Origin: Erigeron canadensis
Lineage: Eukaryota; Streptophyta; Magnoliopsida; Asterales; Asteraceae
Length of the DNA: 64,000 nucleotides
Assembly: GCF_010389155.1 (NCBI RefSeq)
Contig: NC_057764.1
Location: 43,098,275-43,162,274, forward strand
Reading direction: 5' to 3'
The notes below the pieces were generated by a model that did not search any database, had not been told where the DNA came from, and was given only the letters and a program-made list of their open reading frames with translations. The position numbers and the translations under genes are program-made. Positions 22,397-33,161 of the stretch are shown piece by piece; positions within the stretch are counted from its first letter, which is position 1; every line of letters begins with the position of its first letter.

Positions 22397-22928
22397 CCCC
22401 TCTAAAACCCTAGAGTCGAACAACACTTCTTGCATACGACTTCAGGGCTGCTTCAAAGGTATTTTCTCCAGATCTAAGCCCTCCTAACACCTCCATATCA
22501 TCCGTGAAATCAAACATCAATCCATAACAATATTATCATCATAATCATCAATAGAGATCGAGAAGGTGGTGGTGCCGTGTGTGTAAGTCACAGCCGCAAG
22601 ATTGACCAGCAGTAATTCGACATCAATCAATTCTCTATTTTTTTGTTGGTACATTATGTTTTCATATATTATTGATTGTGATTGTTCTATTACTATGAGT
22701 AGCTAGATATTTTATCATCTACTATATGAAGTGACATGATTATGTGATGGTTGCATGCTAGATACACTTAACGTTTTATCGTGATCTTGATGAATTAATT
22801 CTTTGTAGTTTATTATTATTATCGTTGATGATATATGTATGCTTTGTGGTGGTACCCGTTGTGTGCGTATATGATTTTAATTGTTTATGGTATAAACGAT
22901 TATCGATAGGTCATGGTATGATAGTGAA

Positions 22929-22931
22929 CGG

Positions 22932-22966
<35 letters not shown>

Positions 22967-22975
22967 GAAGAAGAA
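22929..22975 (+). repeat. (AAT)n/(AAG)n microsatellite
   Basis: About 12 AAT units followed by three AAG-like units. It causes a low-complexity frame that is not a gene. Confidence 0.85.
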
Positions 22976-23539
22976 TTAATCTGTTAAATGGCTTGGTAAG
23001 TCAACTAGACAAGATTGTTATTTAAATAGTTAAACAAGCTAATTGGTTAGACAACTATAGGTGGACAGGGTGGTACTTACACTTGTAGCTAATCGGTTAT
23101 GGGATTTGAGTAGGAGACACGGATTTGTTAGCGGATAGGGTGGTACCCACGTGACTGAGTCTAGTGACTTATTTAGATCCCAACTATTGTATTTAACTAT
23201 GCAACCAAAACATGTTATGAATCTGATTCAAAGTAGATGACTTTTAATTTAACTGTTTAAAACAACTCTCTTTCAGATTAATTCTTCGGAATTACTAACT
23301 TGCTTAATTTACTAACTCATTTCAAAAGCAACGTGACAACTCGGTCACAAAACCCCCAACCAATCTTAGAATTACTTAGTATTGCTTAATTCTTAAACAT
23401 AGTCCCAGTGAACGGACCTGGTTTTACCTAGTAGCTATATTACAAACGAACGTATCCACTGTCTGTAAGTGTGTGTTTAGTTTGGTATATCCTTGATTTT
23501 ATAAATTTAAAACTTGACCGCTTTTCTTTATACATAAAC

Positions 23540-24824
23540 GACACATCAGTAATCCCTCAGGATTAATCGAAAAGAGAGTTTGTGATTGAAAACAATACTT
23601 TAAAAGGCATCCATCTCGAATTCGCTTACAACATGCTAAGATTGCACATAAATGAAGTTCAAATCCAAATTAAGTTGATTAAATAACCGAGACTCAAACA
23701 AAGCACCAACCCTGTACCCACCAAGTTAATGACATCATTTGACTCTCTTGCTTAAACTAGTTTCATTACAAAGATCGGTACCCCAAGATATCTTTTATAA
23801 TTTCCCTAATCAAACAATGGTTTTGGTTATTAAAATAACAATTACATCAATCGATTGTACCCAACCGTTAACACATTTCTCCCTATTATCGATGAACGAT
23901 TATCAACCGTACCCGTCATAGATTCAATTATTTGTACCTAAACAATCAAAATGAAATATATGTTAATCAATAATTACCATTAAAGACACACATAAATCAC
24001 CAATCAATTCAAGATAAATTATAAGGAAGAAATAGCTAAGATCACCATATAACGTTAAATGAAATCAACATTGAATGATAAAAATTGTGTAATTCTTACA
24101 TATCGTCTCACTTCATCAAGATGGATGATGAAATGATTAGCCACTCATATTAAAATAAGAATAACACATCAAATACGAAGAATTCATTGTTACCGAATAC
24201 AAGAAATCAAAAGCAACGAACAAAATAAACCCAATCGTGATTGAGATCTTCAAAGATGATGATTCGGGTGAAAACCTCCTTCAAGAGCTTCAAAAATGGC
24301 TGAGGTATTGTTTAGAACCCGTCCAAAATAGTTTTTATATGTAGTCCACGCGTAACTGCCGTTACAGATTTGTAACTCCCGTTACACGGGTTAATTTCTT
24401 TACAAATGTTGTCCAGATACTAACTCCCGTTATGATTTTTGTAACTGTCGTTAAAGGTTGTAACTCCAGTTATGATTTTTGTAACTGTCGTTAAGGGTTG
24501 TAACTCCAGTTATGATTTTTGTAACTGCCATTGCAGACGCATTGTAATCCATTTGATCTTCGTAACGGCCATTATCCATTTTTAATGGGAGTTATGCTTT
24601 GAAACTTTAACTTTCTTCATCTTATCATCCTCATAATTCATACAAAAGCATCCATAAGTTCATCTTATGCCATATTTAGCCATTTTCTTCCACAAAACCT
24701 GTTATGAACCTGAAACCACTCATACATACCATTAAGCATCGAAATAGAGGTACGAATGACTATAAACGCAACATAAATGACCTAAAACAACGTGAGAAAT
24801 ATGTATAACATTAGACACATCAGT
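23540..24824 (-). mobile_element. LTR-like non-coding segment between 11-bp direct repeats
   Basis: GACACATCAGT occurs at 23540-23550 and 24814-24824. On the minus strand the segment has promoter-like order: GTAAC...GTTAC palindromes and a 42-bp minisatellite (24340-24545), a TATATAAAAAC-like box (about 24335), then a long leader. The layout mirrors the plus-strand LTR at 17.4-23.5 kb, with different palindromes. No coding sequence. The 11-bp repeats may be a TSD or LTR-end remnants. Confidence 0.4.
24350..24545 (-). repeat. Reiterated GTAAC/GTTAC palindromes and 42-bp minisatellite
   Basis: GTAACTGCCGTTAC (24352-24365) and GTAACTCCCGTTAC (24372-24385) are followed by three about 42-bp units, each holding taactcc(a/c)gttatg and gtaactg(t/c)cgtta. 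On the minus strand each site carries AACGG, the core of plant MYB3R/MSA elements. Confidence 0.7.
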
Positions 24825-26029
24825 CGTTAACTTTCATACACACATATTTCTCTTTGCATTGCAAGTAATTAACTTCCATGCGTAAATGTAATTAATTTCT
24901 CCCACACATAATTGGATCTTGAAACTCATTTAACATGAGAGATTGCGACTAATTAACTTTCTTGTATACATAATAGGCTTTTCAAACTCATTTAACATAA
25001 ACAGCTTTTAACATTACAAGTTATTAAGAGATATGGTGTAGTTTTAGAATTGATTTCAAAGCTCAACTTTTATATTATTTAGATTTTATAGATTATAGAT
25101 ATATAGATATATTTCATAAGTGCCCATGTAGTTGTGACAATTTTTACTTATGACAAATGTGTTTCAAAATTTGTACTTTGTTATGCAGAATTTTATGAGG
25201 TGATTTTTAATGTATAAAGTATTAATGTATTATTTATGCATGTAATAAGATATTAATGACAACTTTTATAACTGTCATATTATCATTTTATTTTTTCGTC
25301 TCTCCTGGTTTCCTCACAATGCTTTTTATATTTTTAAACTTTAATATATTTTGAATGGCTTATATTATATAAGAGTTAATTTCAAGAATCGTCTTCGTGG
25401 TTTACCCAGGAATCAACTTCCGTCCTTATGGTTTCATATGGATACCGGTGATCCTTTAAAGAGAATAAGATTCAAGTTTTGTCTTATATTTTAACAATCG
25501 TTAACTGGCCTTCATTTACCCCCTCACGTGCCACGTGAGAGTATTTATGTTTTCTCCTTTCAAAATGACTAAACTTGATATTTTTCTGGAATTCCTTATT
25601 CTTTTTCATTCCACGTTCTTTCCCATGAATCCCGCACTAGCTTTTTTTTTTCTTTTTTTTTTTGAAATGGTTCCGGTTTGGACCAAACCATGCACATCCC
25701 TACTTTTCAATTTTTATGATTTTTCACAAAACCATAGTATATAGATAAAATAAAATAAAAATTATAATTATAAAAGTCAAAATCTATTACTAGAATTCAA
25801 ATTTGAAATTTTATGGTGCGTTTGGCTGCCAAAATATACTTTTTATTTTTTATTTTTGTTTTTCAAAAAAACATAAAAAACAAAAAACGCGTTTTAATCA
25901 TAGTTATTCAAGTAAACTTTTTAAGAAAACAAAAACACTATTTTTTAGTTTTTAATGAAAAACTTAAAAACATCTTTTTATTGTCTTTTATTTTCATTTT
26001 CAATTACTTCCTCCTCTCAGTTTTTTTTG
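24825..26029. other. Intergenic, AT-rich; double G-box palindrome
   Basis: No gene supported. A 17-bp palindrome CTCACGTGCCACGTGAG (25524-25540) holds two CACGTG G-boxes. T-rich frames at 25535-25744 and 25813-26052 lack any protein signature. Confidence 0.5.
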
Positions 26030-26321
26030 GGGATAAGTATCCTAAAACATAACAAACTTTGGACGAATGTTTATAGTGTGAAATAATTAAAGTTGTGTTC
26101 ATTGTATGTGATCATCTTTAAATTATGTGTATTGTATGTAAGAATGCATACGTGGCAACCATATAGCTGACATTTGTTAGTTTTTGATTGGTCAGATATA
26201 TTTTCTTACATACAATACACATAATTTAAAGATGATTGCAAATTTGCAATAAACACAACTTTAGTTGTTTCACACTATAGACATTCGTTCAAAGTTTATT
26301 ACATTTTATGATACTAATTCC
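26030..26321 (+). mobile_element. MULE-type MITE, second GGGATAAGTA family member
   Basis: The left end GGGATAAGTATCCTAAAACA pairs with the right end TTTTATGATACTAATTCC, and the arms continue (gtgtgaaataatt / gtttcacactat). It is flanked on both sides by T8, consistent with a T-run target duplication as at 14169-14451. Confidence 0.75.
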
Positions 26322-26604
26322 TTTTTTTTAACATTCAGTTTTATCAAAATAGGTACCAACTAGAAAGGTGTTAGTACAAGAAATACGTAACTCAATTACG
26401 GGAAACAATAACATGCGGGAACATAGCTTAAGAATAAAAAGAAAATGATGTCCAATTTTGCCTAAGTGATCATGGGGTGTTTCGATCTATTGGCAATGGA
26501 GAGCTTGATGCTTTGAGTTCCTTTGGTTTGTCCCTATGATTAAGTGCAAATTCGTCCATATGGTTTATCGTTTTTGCATTTTTCTTATTTGTCTTTAACA
26601 AACT
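26322..26604. other. Intergenic, nothing recognised
   Basis: AT-rich sequence without gene or element ends that I can define. Confidence 0.35.
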
Positions 26605-27205
26605 TCTGAACAAGAATTCAATCAAAAACCAAAACAAATTCAAATCAAAAGTCTATATATACTTACATATGAGGATCTAATCAATCATCTTCGAATCCAA
26701 AAATCTATATTATCGATATCAAAAATATCGGCAGGTACGGATACTTTAAAAAAAAAATTTATAAAAATATAATAAAACTTAGTACAACTTAACGAAAACA
26801 GACAAACTATAATTACAATTTACTCAAAAATAATACCAAATATGTACTTTATAACAAATTATAAGTTTTAAAGTTCACAACTTACAAAAAAAAAAAAAAT
26901 TAAAGTATTGTAAAATAATTTTTAAAAATTCAAAAAATAATAAATGAGAATACCGATAATATCAAAAAATACGGAAAATACCAGAAATACCGGTCGGTAT
27001 TGAATAATGAAAATACTGGGATAGTTGTACTGGAGTACCTTCCAGTACCGATATTACCAACCGACATATACCGGTATTCAAAATATTGTATGTACGTGTT
27101 TGCATTTGAAGGTGATTGGTGAGATTCTAAAATATAGGTATATATAGGTTTTTGATTTGGATTTATTTTGTTTGGATTAAATTCTTGTTTGGATGTTGAA
27201 AATGA
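26605..27205. mobile_element. Foldback element with about 90-bp inverted arms
   Basis: The left arm (gaacaagaattcaatc... to catcttcgaa, 26608-26698) is the inverted complement of the right arm (about 27108-27200). Between them lies a second palindromic part with taccggt/accggta motifs (26730-27085), possibly a nested element. A related taccgaat sequence interrupts PPR pseudogene B at about 43690-43790. Confidence 0.55.
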
Positions 27206-27544
27206 AAAGTTAACCTGGATTTATTAAAGTAAAATAAAATAAACAACAACACTTATCAAACACAATAAATGAATAAATGAATATGTATCTTTACTAATCG
27301 GCCAAAGCAACATCTAACACTTAAAGTTGGGCCGATTATCGCTTATAATAATGGATCAATGTGAAAACAAAAAGTGAGAAAACTTAATGAAAATTTAAAG
27401 GAGAAAAGCTAACGAAGTTGATGCGGTGACGAAAAATGAAGAAAGGTGACAAGTTTAGTATATCATTTGTAGTTTTTTGAGTTTAGTGAATTAAAGTACA
27501 AAACGTGTAAAGTTCAAATCTAAAAGTGTAATTGACCCAAAATG
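27206..27544. other. Intergenic, nothing recognised
   Basis: AT-rich, no supported feature. Confidence 0.35.
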
Positions 27545-28870
27545 AGATATGTCACCCGGGCGTTGTCCCGGGAGACATTACATTTGTTAACAGTTTAATA
27601 AAAAATATCTATTAAAAAGATAAAGTGCCATAAACTTTTTGAAGAAAACATGTATTATTCAAATTATTAAAAACTGACATTTGTCAGTTAAAAAATGAAC
27701 TGTAAAAGTTTTGTGTGAAAGTCGTTCGCATAAAAGTTTAGTACTAAAAGTGTAACAGACTTAAATGTTGTGGTGAAAATAAAAGAAAATCAAAAAGTAT
27801 AAAAATCTAGTACTAAAAGTATAAGGGTTAAAATGTTGTGGTGAAAATAAAATGAATAGAAAGTTTATTATTCTTTACAAGTTTTCCCGTACATTTCTTT
27901 TTAATATATGTGTTATAAAGTGTGTTGCTAAAGTATAAGAGGTTAAAATGTTGTAGTTAAAATAAAAGATTATCAAAAAGTAGAAATTTTTTGTGTTAAA
28001 AGTGTTAGTAGTTAAGATATTGTGGTGAAAACAAAAAGATTAAAAAGTTTATTAAGAATTATAAAAGTTTTGTTCTAAAAGTGTAAAGAGTGAAACTATT
28101 GTGGTGAAAATAAAAAATAAAATAAAAAGTATAATATTTTATACACGCTTTCCCGTACCTTAAAATAAAAGAAAATTAAAAAATATGAAAGTTTAGTGCT
28201 AAAAGTGTAAAGAGTTAAATTATTGTGGTGAAAATAAAAAGAATACAAAGTTTACTAAAAAATATTGTAGTTTAGTGCTAGTGTAAAGATTGAAAGTTTT
28301 GTGTTGAAAATAAAAAGAATAAAAAGTTTACTAAAAAGAGTATTATAGTTTAGTGCTAAAAGTGTAAAGATTGAAACTTATGTGGTGAAAGTAAAAAGAA
28401 TAAAAAATATACTATTACTAAAAAATATTATAGTTTAGTGCTAAAAATGTAAAGATTGAAAGTTTTGTGGTGAAAATAAATAGAACAAAAAGTTTACTAA
28501 AAAGTATTATAGTTTAGTGCTAAAAATGTAAAGATTGAAACTTATGTGGTGAAAATAAAAAAAAATAAAAAAATGTACTATTCTTTACGCGTTAAAAAGT
28601 TTATTAAAAACTATTATAGTTTAGTGCTAAAAGTGTAAAGATTAAAACTTATGTGGTGAAAGTAAAAATAATAAAAAGTATACTATTACTTAAAAATATT
28701 ATAGTTTAGTGCTAAAAGTATAAAGATTGAAACTTTTATGGTGAAAATAAATAGAACAAAAAGTTTACTAAAAAGTATATAGTTTAGTGCTAAAAATAAA
28801 AATATTAAAACTTATGTGGTAAAAATAAAAAAATTAAAAATATACTATTCTTTACACGATACTTTGTTTT
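27545..28870 (-). mobile_element. Helitron-like relic made of degenerate tandem repeats
   Basis: A perfect hairpin CCCGGGCGTTGTCCCGGG (27553-27570) lies at the left. To its right, about 12 imperfect units of roughly 95-105 bp share gtggtgaaaataaaaag, aaaagtttactaaaaag and tagtttagtgctaaaagtgt. This is the reverse complement of the repeat tract in the Helitron at 1104-2019, with the hairpin on the corresponding side. The CTRR end is not recognisable, so the boundary is approximate. Confidence 0.5.
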
Positions 28871-28873
28871 TAA

Positions 28874-30010
28874 CTAGAAAATTTTGGACCCCGCGTTGCG
28901 GGGTCTCAATTCCTTTGTTGAAACGGTTCGTTATTTTAGTATATATGCCGTGAATTTTCGACAGCTTAATTAGAAATAATTTTGTCATTAATATGTTTGT
29001 TTAAAAGTATGCAAGAAACCAAAACGTAACCCGTAGTAGAAACCTGAACAGGATGTGATATGAAAAAAATATCAATATATTAATTCAGATATCAAGTGGA
29101 TGCGATATAGCAAAATGCAAGTAGTGGTACGGGGTGTATCACAATAAGGTTGAATGACAAATAAAAAGTGTGAAAAAAACAAAAGAAGTAACCCGTAATA
29201 AAAAATCCGAAAAGGAAAAACAAAACTAAAAAAGAAAAAGACGTGACAAAATCCGAACAGGATGCAATGTGGCAAAATCCAAACTATAAGAAATGTGCGA
29301 TGTGTCACTTTATAACCGATGTTACGTGTCAAGTTTTAATAAGCATGGTTACTATTGATAACCGTGCAAAAAAAAAACGAAAGAAAAAACTCCAAATGGG
29401 ATCCGTAATGTCATAATCTAAATAGTGATGCGGGGTATATAATGAACCAATAAAAGAGATCATATAAGCAAAAAAAAAAGTATCAAAAAACCAAGAAAAA
29501 CCAAAAGATAAATAACCTTAACGAAAATAGAAATAACAAAGGAAAAATAAAATATTGTGTAAAAGTTTCCAATATATTAATTTAGAACAAAAGCCAAAAA
29601 ACTATGATGAACACCAAGAAAAAACCCCAAACGGGATCCAAAATGACAAAATCTAAATAGTGATGGGGGTATACGATGAACCAATAGAAAGAAAACACAA
29701 AAGCAAAAAAACTATGTAATAAACCAACAAAAACCGAAAGAAAAATAACCTTAACGGGATCCGATATATCAAAATCCAAAAAAACGCGGGGTATAGGTGG
29801 ACCAATAGAAAGAAAACACAAAAGCAAAAAAAAACTATGTAGGAAACCAAGAAAAACCGAACAAAAAATAACCTTAACGGAATCCGATGTGACAAAATCT
29901 GGGAAAAAACGCGGGGTACAGGTGGACCAATAGAGCAGCGCCACATGTCACGTGACACTGTTCATTGTCCTCGCCTTTAATGAGATTATTAAATTATATA
30001 TATATATTGA
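28874..30010 (-). mobile_element. Non-autonomous Helitron with about 120-bp internal tandem repeats
   Basis: The minus-strand 3' end is a hairpin CCCCGCAACGCGGGG (28889-28903) followed by 11 nt and CTAG (28874-28877), then TT. The 5' end is near 30010 (TCAATATATATATA), followed by ATGAACAGTG (29958-29967) and a TGTCACGTGACA palindrome (29946-29957). The body holds three to six tandem units of about 120 bp, each with acgcggggtataggtggac and aaccttaacgggatccga. Long minus frames (29582-29944, 29653-29958) have a 40-residue period because of these units and are not genes. Confidence 0.65.
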
Positions 30011-30012
30011 AA

Positions 30013-30183
30013 AATGATTAATCAACCTAACTCATATGCCTAAAAATCAACCTAAAACCTTAGAAATTTGACATATGGATTTCACTAATTCTCTTTCCTA
30101 ATCTTGCCCCCTGATTTTTCCACATGTCATCATCTTATTATTAGGCATACCTTTAGGCACATCAATTAGGTTGATTAATCATT
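30013..30183. mobile_element. Short TIR element (171 bp)
   Basis: AATGATTAATCAACCTAA at the left is inverted as TTAGGTTGATTAATCATT at the right, with further pairing of tgcctaaa / tttaggca. No confident TSD. It abuts the 5' end of the Helitron to its left and may have inserted into it. Confidence 0.6.
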
Positions 30184-30203
30184 ATCCATATATATTATAT
30201 ATA

Positions 30204-30240
30204 TTAAAATACAATATATATATATATATATATATATTAT
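30204..30240. repeat. (TA)n microsatellite
   Basis: A TA run just upstream of SKP1-like copy A. It could include promoter elements but cannot be resolved. Confidence 0.7.
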
Positions 30241-30336
30241 ACGAGTAATAAATAAAATTAACAGGGAGGTACATTAGGGTTTTCTTTTGGCCCTCGAATC
30301 AAAATCAAATCAGTTTCTTAGACGGACAGATCGAGC

Positions 30337-31277
30337 ATGTCAGATACTAAGAAGGAGGAGGAGTTTAAGGTGACGCTTGTTTGTTCGGACGGGGTGTCCA
30401 TCGATGCCAAGTCCTTCGCCAAGGAGTCTCCAACTGTACGTGACGCTTACGAGTATCATTTCAAAAAGTTGGAACTCGAAGGCCAAAGCGACATCATTTA
30501 TAAGGCTCGTGAATATTGCGAGGGACGTGCAAAGATCAGGAACGTTCCTGCCAGTAGTGATGATACTATGGTCCTACAGAAGTTGGATGCTTTCAATTCC
30601 GAATTTCTCAAACGCAATAAGACCGATGCTATTCATCTTATCATTGTACGCCCCCCTTTTTTTTCTTTGTTTCGTATATTATTATGTCTGTTATTATTTG
30701 GAGGTTATTATTTTGCAATACCAGGGTAATTTTAAAGGGTTATCTATTATACTTTAAACCAGGGTTATCGCTAATACAGCCAAAAAATTTCAACTTTTTA
30801 ACTAATTGTTTTTGTTGTTCACTAATTTAAATTTATTTACCTAAAATAATTATAATACCTTAGAGGAATTAAAATTTCATGCTCTTTCATTAGAGGGCTC
30901 ATTCAATATACTTCTGACAAATTTTTAAATCCGAGGGCCCGGACGGCTAAGGTGTTTGGCTATCACACTCTATGACCTATCATGACCTGTCACCTCCACC
31001 ACCGTCACCGCCGCAACGCGCGAGTACCGTTTTATTTATTATTTTATGGATAATTAATAATTATTTTGGTTCAAATTTGCTTTCATTTCAGGCTGCTTGT
31101 TATTTAGACATACAAAGCCTCATGGAGCTGCTGATGGAAGAGGTTGTTGACATGCTCACCAAGATGACCGCTGATGAGATTTACGGCATATTCCACGTCA
31201 ATTTGAGAAAGTATAATTACTATAAATTTGAAGCCATGGTATATTGCCTCTATGATATCGGGAAGGTTTTTGATTGA
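30337..31277 (+). CDS. Divergent SKP1-like protein, copy A (164 aa, two exons)
   Basis: The exons are 30337-30645 (103 codons) and 31092-31277 (61 codons plus TGA), joined at HLII|AACYLD with GT-AG. Residues about 9-30 (VTLVCSDGVSIDAKSFAKES) match the start of the SKP1 POZ-like domain, REYCEGRA the end of its first half, and AACYLDIQSLMELLMEEVVD plus MTADEIYGIFHV the dimerisation/F-box-binding region (canonical AANYLNI...KTPEEIR..F.I). SKP1 proteins link F-box proteins to cullin-1 in SCF ubiquitin ligases. The canonical C-terminal EN.WAFE helix is missing; the protein instead ends YYKFEAMVYCLYDIGKVFD. The intron holds a 296-bp Helitron absent from copy B. Copy B is 164 aa as well. Divergent, so F-box binding is uncertain. 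Confidence 0.85.
30743..31038 (+). mobile_element. Non-autonomous Helitron in SKP1-like A intron (296 bp)
   Basis: Comparison with the empty intron of copy B (GGGTTA|TTATTTTATGG, about 42318-42335) defines the insertion. It starts TCTATTATACTTTAAACC after host A (30742), has CACC/CCGCAACGCGCGAG near the 3' end, and ends before 31039. The last bases (tttatttA) do not show CTRR, so the 3' end has drifted or slipped. Same family as 572-832 and 8384-8629. Confidence 0.8.
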
Positions 31278-31714
31278 ATAAATCATCAACAAGGTAACGA
31301 GGGTTTATTGTTGTTGCCCGTTGTTTTAGTTGTGATGCCTGTAACCCTCCTTTGAATATTGTTCGTCTTTATAACCCTTTGAATATTGACTAGCATAAGC
31401 TGCTTCTATATTCTGTTCTAGTCTTTCTCGGTATTATATTCAGTTTTTAATCTTTGTGTTTCCTTATTCGAGTGTTTGGGTTAGGGTTTGACCTGTGTGG
31501 GCAAATAGGATGGAAGAAACACAGTGTTAAATAAATTGCAAGTTACAAATGTTCCATTTTAATTATAAAGTTACATTTGACCTTTAATATGGCCGTGATG
31601 GCCATACATCAGTAAATGGGCTGAACCTTTAATATGTTTGTTAATGGTTCATGACTTTACTGCCTCTCTAGAATTCGCCCATCTGTGAGGCATTTTGGCC
31701 TTTCGGGCACTTAA
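31278..31714. other. 3' flank of SKP1-like A
   Basis: Aligns with 42563-43020 behind copy B, including the shared gatggccatacatcagtaaatgggctgaacc stretch. No gene seen. Confidence 0.6.
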
Positions 31715-32240
31715 GATAAGTGGAGGAAGGTGCATGGGTATTTTGTAATGGCTGGTTCTGATACTACTCGTTTGCTAAAAACTTGCTTTTGTGCGTGTAT
31801 GGGAATCATGAAGTTTTTGATCCTCTGCTGAAATGTTTTTTTCCAAGATTAAAATGAAGAGTTAGGTGACTTGGAATGGTTTGATTTCATCATATACTCG
31901 TGTGCTCAAGTTGGTCTGTGTGACAAGGCTTGATGTGATAAGTCAGAGTGCTGTTACTAGTGGATATGCTTCAACGGGTAGATCAAATGAATCTTTGAAG
32001 CTCTTTAGGAATATGCTGCTTGCAAAAGTGAACCCAAATGCTGTAACAATATCAAGTCTCTTATCAGTTTGTGAGATTTAATTAAGTTATATTTGCTAAA
32101 GAAGTTATATCATTAGAACTTATGCTGATGATAATTTTTTGGTTTGCAATGGATTGATAAATATGTATGCTAAATGTGGTAACGTTAAGGAAGGGCATAT
32201 AGTATTTAAAGAATACGGGACGAACATGGTGAAAAAAAGT
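31715..32240 (+). pseudogene. PPR pseudogene copy A (fragment of 6180-8264)
   Basis: From gataagtggaggaaggtgcat to aatacgggacgaacatggtga the sequence follows 7038-7655 of the PPR gene with many indels and stops. For example VTWNGLISSY becomes *VTWNGLISSY with internal deletions, and RSNESLNLFRKML becomes RSNESLKLFRNML. It lacks the N-terminal and C-terminal parts of the gene. The short frame at 31866-32081 is one surviving piece. Confidence 0.85.
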
Positions 32241-32773
32241 AGTTTAACATATATTTGAGGTGCTATAGTGGTTAATAAGATCGGTAAATTAGGTGAAGGT
32301 AAGGAAAGAAAGTGATTCAAACCCTCGGTAAGCAAAAGCCTACATAGCATTTCCTGTGCTACGCCTAATTTACAGTTTTTAGTATTGTTGTTTTATGTTT
32401 AGCAAATTAATTATGATGAGTTTGGTGTGTAGGGAGATTAGTTAATGATATGTTTGTATCATAATCAAACACAATTCACAGCTTGGTTTAAAAACAAAAT
32501 CGGTTTGGGTTACAAGTTTATAACAAAACATGCCGATCAAGATGGGACTATGCATACATAAATTGTTTCTTTTGACAAATCAACATGGTGACCAAAGAAA
32601 AAACTTTTACATATATCTTAACAGTTTAATAGAACACCAATTACACAAATCAAACAATAAGAACAGATAATAACAATCCTAAACAATAGGCCAAAATTCT
32701 CCAACCACGACTTCCAAACCCTCGAACACGCCATTAGCACCTGACCAATGTTGGTCATTAGACTCATTTGTGG
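32241..32773. other. Intergenic, nothing recognised
   Basis: No feature supported. Confidence 0.35.
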
Positions 32774-32897
32774 GGGAACTGAGTGGAAGTATACCCAAGT
32801 ATGCCCACCATTAGCATATCCTTCAAGCCTATTGTTTGCTTGCATTCAGGAGATCGCTCACTCTCTGCGGTAGCAACAGTTGGTGGAATGCTGCCCT
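32774..32897 (-). pseudogene. Possible last exon of an unidentified gene (fragment)
   Basis: On the minus strand an acceptor-like AAACTGCAG is followed by an open stretch of about 41 codons (KGSIPPTVATAESERSPECK, then ...LKDMLMVGILGYTSTQFPHK) ending in TGA (32774-32776). Composition looks protein-like, and codon use is better than in neighbouring frames, but I cannot identify the family and see no upstream exon. It may be a captured gene fragment. Confidence 0.25.
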
Positions 32898-33161
32898 TCT
32901 GCAGTTTACATAACAAGCAACTTGTAAATCAATTAATCTCCTGGAAATGAACTAAACAATTGTCTAGGCGGTATAAATTCATTTATACCAAAAACTGGAA
33001 AAGCTTTGGGATATATGATATCTTCAAAGGTTAAAGTTGCTAAATTTGAAACAACTTAAAGAAATTAAAGATGCTAACAATGTAACAAGTTAAAGAGTTG
33101 ACGTTGCCAAAGTGTATAATGCTTTAGACCTCCTAAATTGATATTGAAAAAATGAATACCC

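Larger units (their letters stand above)
17390..23480 (+). mobile_element. LTR-derived element with inverted ends (about 1.8 kb) split by a nested 4.26-kb element
   Basis: The outer ends are inverted copies of each other for about 150 bp: CGGGCAGTGGACCCGTTCGT (about 17402) pairs with ACGAACGTATCCACTGTCTG (23447-23466), and GGGGGTTTTGTGACCGA (17510-17526) pairs with TCGGTCACAAAACCCCC (23341-23357). Inside are reiterated CCAGCGCCGCTGG-like palindromes (about 17930-18029 and 22300-22350), then TATAAATA (22389-22396) and a leader. This looks like LTR promoter architecture (U3-R-U5), but the long inverted ends would also suit a MULE. No coding sequence seen. Class uncertain. Confidence 0.45.

Noticed and set aside
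22212..22487. 91-codon plus frame (with GTSPSTTTSV)
   Set aside because: Crosses the end of a nested LTR into the palindrome array and leader of another element; no protein signature.
24350..24545. CRISPR-like short regular repeats
   Set aside because: About 42-bp minisatellite without unique spacers, in a plant LTR-like context.
29582..29958. Minus-strand frames of 120 and 101 codons with hydrophobic repeats
   Set aside because: The 40-residue period follows the 120-bp tandem units of a non-autonomous Helitron; no protein family resemblance.
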